64,000 bases of DNA from Piper betle (lineage: Eukaryota > Streptophyta > Magnoliopsida > Piperales > Piperaceae), in NCBI GenBank assembly GCA_033002965.1, contig JAURVB010002039.1, forward strand, positions 1 to 64,000, in the 5' to 3' direction. Positions within the stretch are counted from its first letter, which is position 1. Every line of letters begins with the position of its first letter. Shown in pieces: positions 56,479 through 64,000 of this stretch. The translations under genes were made by a program, and so were the position numbers. Below the pieces are notes generated by a model that saw nothing but the letters and a program-made list of their open reading frames with translations, made no database searches and was not told the DNA's origin.

Positions 56479-57939
56479 GAGCTCAAGCTCAGATCATTGT
56501 AATTTCATTACCACCCACTGTACCTTTGTGTCCCTGCGTTTTCCTTTTGTAGTTGTTGTGAGGTTGGCGAAGCAAGCTAGTTATGATGATTGAAAGGAGA
56601 ATAACTATGTTTTATCAATTGCACAGCTCACCAAGATCATTATGGCAAAGTATAATACAATCCAAAGACAAGAAGGGATAATACAATCCAAAGACAAGAA
56701 GGGAAATGGCTTCACCCAGAATACGAATGATTTTGAAGGATTTCAAAGTGAACCTCAATGGAAAGTCTAGTTGTATGACTTGTTTAAATAATCTATCAAA
56801 GTGAACCTTGTTTGTGTTCATTTCCCGTTTGATCAGGAGACTACTTTATATTAGCTTGATCTTTATATTAGCCTTTCGGGTACAAAACAAAGCTCAAAAG
56901 TCCTTCTAACTCATATTTCTTTTTTTTTTGCTCCGAATACATGTACAAACAATATGATTTAGCTTACCTGAAATTTATTTAACCTTAAATTTTAGCACTC
57001 CAGAACTTAGAGAATTTTTGCACAAAATATTTAGATCTACGTACCCCAAAATGTGTTACGTGTAAAACAACTCAACCACAAGTTAATAATAATATTTTTA
57101 TACATTTTAAGACAAGGCAATTTCGTGATTCAAAGACCCACAATTTTTATTCATGATTCAAATTATTCACTAGTACATAATACTATTCTTATCATATGGC
57201 TCGCTGACCTTGTATGGATAATTATATTATATCATTGACCTCACCTAATATTCACGTCAAATAACTCCCTGACCTCACATCAATATGAACAACCACAAAC
57301 AACACAAAGCATTAACAATGAGAAATTTTCGACAATCATTAGGTAGATTAATCATTAGATTTTACGAATTTAGCCCAATATGAATATTTTATTATATTTA
57401 ATACCCAAAATTACAACAAATAATAAAAAAATACATTTTTATCATGAAATCAAGAAGAAAATTAGAAGGTCTATATGATATGACGAAGATTTAACTAGCT
57501 ACATATATCTAATCAGAAAGATCTACGTGCATAACCATGATAAAAATCATATCATGCCGACTGATTAAAAATGATATAAATTTTGGAATTAAGCACTAAT
57601 TAATATAATTTTTTTTATCAACCGCAATTTTTTAGGGTGGGCCGATAAAAAAGAAGGAAAAGGAAAACAAATTTGGGATACTCCATAAATAATTTATTTT
57701 GTTGGAAAAAAAAACATATATTTTGCATATAATAAAATCAACTTTTCAGGCGGTCACATACCTCCTTGGGCATAAATTTGTTTAAACACGTCCCTGCCTC
57801 GCTGCCGGAGCGTGCACCAGTGCGCGGTTTGATCGCGTGGGCCAAGTTGGGCACTTATGTATCAATGTAGCGTATCTAATGGCGCAGATTCTAGGCGTAT
57901 TAAAAAAATCCAATTGGGAGGGCACGCCTTCCCTCTTCT
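56479..57939. other. AT-rich intergenic sequence after PIG-P
   Basis: The first ~120 bp are the likely PIG-P 3' UTR. A perfect 26-bp tandem duplication lies at 56652-56703. Nothing else is recognisable until the GC rise near 57780. Confidence 0.5.
56652..56703. repeat. Perfect 26-bp tandem duplication
   Basis: The unit begins 'ataatacaatccaaagac' and occurs twice without change, which indicates a recent slippage or repair event. Confidence 0.9.
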
Positions 57940-58045
57940 ATTTTCCTCTTCACGAACCCTAAAGGCGTAATCAACTCACTCCCGCCCATCAATCTCCGGC
58001 GACGACGGCGGCGGTCTCTGCGGCGGAATAGGAAGACTGGAGCAG
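57940..58045 (+). other. 5' UTR exon of the SUA-like gene (inferred)
   Basis: GC-rich sequence ends 'actggagcag|gtgaga' at 58045, a strong splice donor. The matching acceptor 'attacag' at 59415 precedes the exon with the start codon, giving a 1.37-kb leader intron. The upstream limit is approximate. The exon and donor resemble the PIG-P leader at 55450-55500. Confidence 0.55.
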
Positions 58046-58279
58046 GTGAGAATCCAACACCTTGCCGACTGATTAATCTCATAGCAATCTGAGTCCAGAA
58101 ACACGTACTCCAAGTCTTTGTGTGGTGGTGGTGGTGGGGGAGGGAGTCCTCTCGCCTACCACTACAGAAAACCTCCATTTTTTTGTTCTGCCTAAATCTT
58201 GTGAGCAGGCGATCCATTTAGTACAAGAAGTGGTTGTATAAAGTTAGCTTTGTCATTTTTGTGTTAGGTAATTTTGTTT

Positions 58280-59320
58280 AGCGAGTTAGTGACAAATTTG
58301 TGACATATAGATGGACGAGGATGATGATTGTTGTGTAGGTATTATTAATGAGTGAACTGGTGACAAATTTGTTGCATTTTCATATGCCGTGTCATAATAC
58401 GGAGGATTGACGATGATGATGATTGTGTAGGTATTTTTAATTATTGAAGTGGTGTATAAATTTAGAAGCTTTCATACAAGGTGTCACGGGAGTGATGATG
58501 TTGAGATGGATGACAATGATGATGGTTTATATGCATTCTTTTAATCAGTGAATCGGTAGCAAATTTATAGTCCTTTTGTATTCGATGCCGTAGGATTGAC
58601 GATTTTATGATGGATGACAAGTATAGTTGTTGTATAGGTATTTTTAATCAGTGAATTGGTGACAATTTTATAGCAACTTCATATTTGGTGTCATAGAAGT
58701 GATGTGTAGAGCTGAATGAAAATGATGATGGTTTTATAGGTGTTTTTTATTAGAGTCTATTTGGTTAGCGTTAAATAGATGTAAATAATATGAAAATTTT
58801 AAATGGTCAACCTTATTGAATGAAGTATACATGCAATATATTTCTAGGAAAAATTGATACATGCTCATTGTATGTTTTATTGAAGTTAATCATGATTATC
58901 ATCAAGCTGATCACACATGTGCTCCCCCATATACAAAAAAATTCACCCCTTTTTCTTATCTCTTGATTGTCATTTACACCACTTGCAGGCCAACCAAACA
59001 AACCCTTAGTGAATTGGTGATAAATTAAGATCACTTTCATATGACAATGTAAAGGTGGATGACAATGATGATGGTTATGTAGGCATTTTTAATCAGTGAA
59101 TATGTGACAAATTTATGGTGCCTTCCTTAGCACTGTTCTTGGAGTGACAATGCGGATATGGATGATGATGAAGATGCTTGTTTTGGCATTATTAATCTAT
59201 TAATTGTTACCAAATTTAATGTACTTTCATATGAGGTGATGTAGGAGAGAATATGCACAGATGGATGACAATGACTGTATAGGCATTTTTTATCAGTGAA
59301 TTGGTGCAAATTTATTGTAC
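58280..59320. repeat. Decayed ~100-bp tandem repeats in a leader intron
   Basis: Nine copies of a motif like 'agtgaattggtgacaaattta' occur at about 58282, 58348, 58443, 58545, 58641, 59008, 59094, 59196 and 59295. Most are spaced 86-102 bp apart, or about 114 bp across the MITE once its 253 bp are removed. Each unit also has 'ctttcatatg', 'gatggatgacaatgatgatgg' and 'taggcatttttaatc'. The copies are strongly diverged. The array fills most of the intron. Confidence 0.75.
58753..59005. mobile_element. Tourist-like (PIF/Harbinger) MITE, 253 bp
   Basis: The ends GAGTCTATTTGGTTAGCG and the complement of 'ggccaaccaaacaaaccc' form imperfect inverted repeats. The 3-bp flank TTA is duplicated (58750-58752 and 59006-59008), as PIF/Harbinger elements do. 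It interrupts one unit of the intronic repeat array and has no coding capacity. Confidence 0.8.
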
Positions 59321-59494
59321 TGGGTACAAGTGATGGCTTTTTTCGTAGATGGCCAATTTTGTGATTGCTACTTGGTTTACATGGGTGTAACTCTTTGTTT
59401 ATGTATCCATTACAGGATAGATTCATTTAGCGGTTTGCGCCTTGTAAAAAGGCTGGGAAAATCTGCAGGGGCATCATCAAAAAGCCTATAACAG

Positions 59495-62400
59495 ATGGAT
59501 CCTGGCCGATATGTTATGCACCAAGGATGGGAAAATAACAGCGTAATTGCAGTATTCTCCTTAAAAATTACCACTGCCGGATGATGTAGAAGAAATTATC
59601 ACTCATATGGTTTTCCTCCTTTATTACTGGCATCTCTGCCAAAGGGGCATTGAAAGAATTGTTTGATCCAGTGAGGATTTTGGAGTGGATTTGCCTAGAC
59701 TTATCATCCATTGCTGACTTGGCTTATTCTGTTGAATCTACAGGCCTTGGAGGGGTACGATGCTGTTGAAGGGTCAGAATTTAGGTGGCCATTCTAAAGG
59801 AAAATTTATTCCTTTATTTTTTTTAAAAAAACTTTCAGCATATATGTTGGCTGCTCTGCATGCAATCGTTTACCTTAATGCCTTGATATGATGATTTTTC
59901 TGCATTAATTCTAATTTGTGCAAGTAGATTAAATAAAGTTTAGGTTCTGGGTTCCCCACTTTGTTACACTTTTCTTTTTCTATGGATGCCCTACTTTTAG
60001 CAGGGATGGTGGGTCATATAGGGATAGGAGGCATGTGGACGGGGGCTACCCTAGAGACGACCTTTACTCAAGGGGTTTTCATCGAGATATGCCTGAGAGG
60101 GATAACTATCAACCTCCACATGCTGCTCGGAATTGGCCCCAAATGCGCCGGAGAACATATGAGGAAGATTACTCACAAACCAGGGATTCTAGAAGGCATG
60201 ATAGACCACATTATTGATGCATATCATAATATGGATGGCATTCCTAATGCAGATAAGTATTGAGATACTTTCAAAGATGCTGACAAGTTTCGCGATGATT
60301 ATAGGATAATGGATGGCTATTGCGATGTGGATGATTCTCGTGATTATGGTTACAATCGCTCTGGTCGATTTGAAGGGCATGAACACGTTGATTACAGCAG
60401 TGATGAGTATGAATATCGGCATCGTGGTTCTCAACAGAGTAGAGAGGATAGCAGGGAAAGAGATGGTACTTTCAGCAGGTATGACTATGACTCTGACTAT
60501 GACAGAGGAAGAAGAGACTTTAAAGATTCTGGGTGGAGGTTCTGTGGGTCTCATGATCGGGAACGTGATAAGAGGGGGTTCAGTTGGGAAAGGGATTCAA
60601 GTCCCTACCGGAGGCAGCATGAACGTTCTCATTCTCGTGGTCAAGATGATCGGCCAAGGTCAAGATCACCTCGTGCTTACAGCTATGGCCGAGGTCATAG
60701 AGAAGATAGCTACGAAGACAGCAGGTATGACGGAGGGAACAGAACAAAGGGATCGTGACAACAAACATAATAATGATCGTCCCTCAGTGGTAATCCATAT
60801 TCTATGCATATGTTATGCTTTGCTTTTATTGTTTGTTTTTAGTCTAACAAGTTTTCTTTTATTGCTGATAGGCTCCATCGGCAACGCTTGTTGTGAAGGG
60901 CTTGCCACATAAGACAACCGAGGAAGACTTATATCAGATCCTTGTATGTATCTTAGTTTACATTTGTGCTTTACTTATTGCTGTGTATTGCTTGGAAACA
61001 AATGTTATGTCTTTTTCACATATAATGGTTTTTAAAACAACAGTCTGAATGGGGACCCCTTCGTCATGTTCGTGTGATAAAAGAGCGAAACTCTGGTGCT
61101 TCCCGCGGATTTGCGTTTATAGATTTCCCTTCTGTGGTACAGTTGAAGAACTTCATTTGGCTCTTTGTTCTCAGTATAAGTCGAGGAAAATAAAAACTGA
61201 TGTTTCATTGGATAGGCTGCTGCGAAGAATATGATGGACAGCATTGGAGTTGAAGGTCTAGTCGTTGACGGCCGCAAGCTTTTGTTTGAGTACAGGTGGG
61301 AGCAATCTGTATTGATTATGTGATTCTTACTTCTTGCTTTTTCTTTCTGTTTTTATTACATGTTTTTATTCTTTTATTTATTTTTGAACTCAGTAAATTA
61401 TTATTAACCATCACACATGAAAATTTTTAAGGCTGATGAACTTATTGTAAGCAGGAGTCTGAGAAGAAGTTATGTATATAGTATTTCAATTTCTTATGAT
61501 GTAAGTGTATCATTGTTACCTTTTGCAGTAGCAGGCCAACAGGTAGTGCAGGACCCTTTGGGCATGAGAGTGCCTCTAGAACAGGGCATGGGCATGGTAG
61601 AAATTCAGCTCCTTTTGACTGGATGTGCACTTTGTGTGGCTATGTGAACTTTGCCCGTCGAACATCATGTTTCCAGGTATTTTGACTTTTCAAATTTTGT
61701 TGATGCATTTCTTTGTTATGTGTTCTCACTTTACTTTCTTTTTGTTTGGTTCTTTTTGATAGTCGTTTGCATACATTAAACAATTTTCTTGTCTTTTTCC
61801 TTTTATTTTTGGTTTTTACCATAAAGTTATCCGATATATGACAATGTTCCATTTTTGCATTTTAGTTATACCAGTTATTCAGGATGCTTATGATCTTAAA
61901 GTGTTTCTTCATTAAAAAAGAAGTACTATAATAAGTATTATAACCTGACTGTAAGACTGACAGAAAAAAGCTTTATTTTTTTTAGATTACTATAGTGAGG
62001 AAACCTATATTCTTGAAGCTTTAGCATCAGGGTGTATCATTTGCACCTATCACATTATCATGAAAAATAGTGTGGGCTTGAAAAACCAAAAGATGTATGG
62101 AATTGTTGAAATATTTTGTGACGTTTGTTTTATCATCTTCGTTTCGTGTTCTTGGTCATTAGTGTAATGAGGCCAGAGCAGATGATGCTCCTGCAGCAGA
62201 TGTTACCCCTTTGAACTCGTCAGCAAGTGGAAAAAGAAGGATGGATGCAGGTATTGTAGATATATGACTTTGTTTTTTGCTGACTCTGTATGTGTGGTAT
62301 GCCATGACTTCAAATGTTATTCTTTCAGGTCCGACTCATGTTTTAGTTGTTCGTGGTTTGGATGAGAATGCTGATGAAGATATGATTCGTTATGAGTTTT

Positions 62401-64000
62401 CTAAGCATGCTCCAATAAAGGTAAATTTTATTTGTCCTTCCAATCTAAGATGTTGGAGTCAGAGTGCTTATTCTATGAACTCTGTAACCAGAAAAAGGTA
62501 AATGTCTTTTGTGCTTCTTTGCTTTGGCATCAAAGAGACTGAGTGGGAATGTTGGTATCTTTTTTTTATAGGATTTGCGCCTTGTGAGAGATAAGTTTAC
62601 CCATGTATCCAGAGGCTTTGCATTTGTTCACTTCCATTCGGTAGGTGACTGCTGTAACTTATGCTGAAACTTTTATATATGCCTTTTTTTTCCCAACATG
62701 TGCATAACTGTTTTTTCCATTCTGATATACATCTATTATTGGTTTCTTGTATATGAAGGTGGATGATGCTACTAAAGCACTTGAAGCAACAAATGGTACT
62801 ACCCTTGAGAGAAATGGTCAAGTATTACGTGTGGCATATGCCAAGAGCATTCGTGGTCCAGGGTCGTCTGGCACTTCCCAATCAAGCAGTCTTGCTGCTG
62901 CCGCAATTGAAGCTGCTACTTTTGCCCAGCAGGTTTTCTTTCTTTTGTCATGTAGATGCTGAATAATAGATTCTATGCTCGGGAAATTTAGGCGTGCCCT
63001 ACATTGGCTTATGGATTAAATGAAGCAAGCTGGTGTTTTATATTTATTTATCATTGCAATTCCTTTATTGCTCGCTTTGACAGAAAATAACTAAATAATG
63101 TTAAAGCCGTCATCTCATAAAGCCTACTCAAGAATATTAAAGGTGTATGTCAGTCACTGTTTTCATGTTCATCTCATTTTGCCCGCATAGAATGGGCCTA
63201 GTGACACAAAAAGGTAAGTTTCCTCTCCGATCAGGATGAAAGATCCAATGGAAGCTGCTAATCCCATGCATGCTGTATGTACATCTGGTGAAATTGCCAC
63301 TTTGATTTTGGTACCAATTTTCATTAATTGTGATTAATTAATCAGTGATAGCTAGGGTAAGGCATAAATGTTGTGGATTATCATAATGGTTTAGCTGATG
63401 ATATGGTGTGATTAAATCTATTAATCATTTTCTCTATTTGGAAGGTTGTGTAAATTGCTTTGTACTTTGTCTATCAGTGAATCTTGTGTCAGTTAGAATG
63501 TTGGAGTAGTTAATTGTTATGCAAAATTTATGTTCTGGATTTCATCCTTGCAGGAATAACTTGTGCGACAATGAATGATGATGATGGTATTGAATACTGT
63601 GCATGCTTGTTATAATTACAGTAAGTGGTTTTCACCAATCTTTTTGGTTGTGCCGGCAGTATGATGCTGTTGGTTGGGCACCCAAAGAGTACAATCCCGA
63701 TGACAAACAGTCTACTGGTGGGTCAGGCCAAGGAAATAATGATAATGTTCAAAAGGGTGGTTCAGCCCCACAGTCTGGTTTTGTTTGGGATGAAGCTTCT
63801 GGATATTATTATGATTCAGCTTCTGGATTTTATTATGATGGACACTCAGGTGAAATAAGCTTTCTCAATGTTTAGTTGATGGATATTTCGTGCCATGACA
63901 TTGAACTTTCAACAATCTTACCAACTGGAACTTCTTCCAGTAGTTTCTGAAGCCACTTGAACTTGTTATTCCACTTCAGGTCTCTATTACGATGGAAACA
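59495..64000 (+). CDS. SUA: RBM5/SUA-like splicing regulator, partial, frame broken
   Basis: It resembles SUPPRESSOR OF ABI3-5, a nuclear splicing factor of the RBM5/RBM10 class. Exons: 59495-59542 ([16 protein letters not shown]), 59744-59784, 60004-60789 (RD/RS-rich), 60872-60943, 61044-61136, 61216-61295, 61529-61676, 62163-62250, 62329-62420, 62572-62640, 62759-62932, 63660-63849, and from 63980 past the window. Domains in order: RRM1 ([20 protein letters not shown]...SRGFAFIDF), a RanBP2 zinc finger ([20 protein letters not shown], then CN), RRM2 ([12 protein letters not shown]...GFAFVHF) and OCRE ([17 protein letters not shown]). The G-patch must lie beyond the edge. In exon 3 the frame shifts near 60210, meets TGA at 60261, and shifts again near 60740. 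All other exons are intact and in phase. Confidence 0.85.

Noticed and set aside
58813..59040. 75-codon reverse frame
   Set aside because: It lies almost wholly within the Tourist-like MITE.
60313..60912. 199-codon hydrophobic-looking forward frame
   Set aside because: It is mostly an off-frame reading of the RD/RS-rich exon and runs through an intron into the next exon in the wrong phase.

Overview
This is a plant (angiosperm) nuclear window. The evidence is spliced genes with GT-AG introns for plant proteins, TG...CA solo LTRs, a TRIM retrotransposon whose primer-binding site fits plant initiator Met-tRNA, hAT and Tourist MITEs, and a decayed caulimovirid insertion. Exons of several genes start GC-rich, and the reverse-strand gene at 39 kb is very GC-rich. 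That would suit a monocot or an early-diverging lineage, but the species cannot be fixed from the sequence.

Layout. 1-21.2 kb is a transposon nest. Copies of one long LTR-type element (ends TGTAAAACCC...GGGGTGTTACA, 5-bp target duplications) sit inside each other in both orientations, with a hAT element, a 121-bp foldback and a tandem TRIM array among them. 22.7-25.0 kb (reverse) is an intact p24-beta2 cargo receptor gene. 25-32.6 kb is AT-rich, with a tRNA-like/SINE-like segment at 26.4 kb and a broken endogenous pararetrovirus at 27.2-31.4 kb. 32.6-34.7 kb is a frameshifted PPR pseudogene cut by a 643-bp hAT MITE. 35.4-39 kb is mostly non-coding. 39.0-39.75 kb (reverse) is a DUF740/OCTOPUS-like gene with two compensating frameshifts at G-runs. 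40-46 kb is AT-rich and holds decayed MITE and LTR copies.

46.1-64 kb is gene-rich on the + strand: a 19-exon mitochondrial NAD-malic enzyme (46131-52492), a DRP1 dynamin-related pseudogene fragment (53872-54558), a four-exon PIG-P gene (55601-56478), and an RBM5/SUA-like splicing regulator (59495 to the window edge). The last has a first intron full of decayed tandem repeats, a Tourist-like MITE, and a broken reading frame in its RD/RS-rich region. The genes are unrelated housekeeping genes (ER-Golgi traffic, mitochondrial C4-acid decarboxylation, GPI-anchor synthesis, splicing), not a pathway cluster.

Most notable: four TRIM LTRs in tandem with one perfect target duplication; a foldback made of two inverted TRIM LTR ends; a datable four-level insertion stack; a leader segment shared by PIG-P and the downstream SUA-like gene; and the frame damage in the SUA-like and DUF740 genes. 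All functional names rest on recognising motifs by eye; no database search was run.
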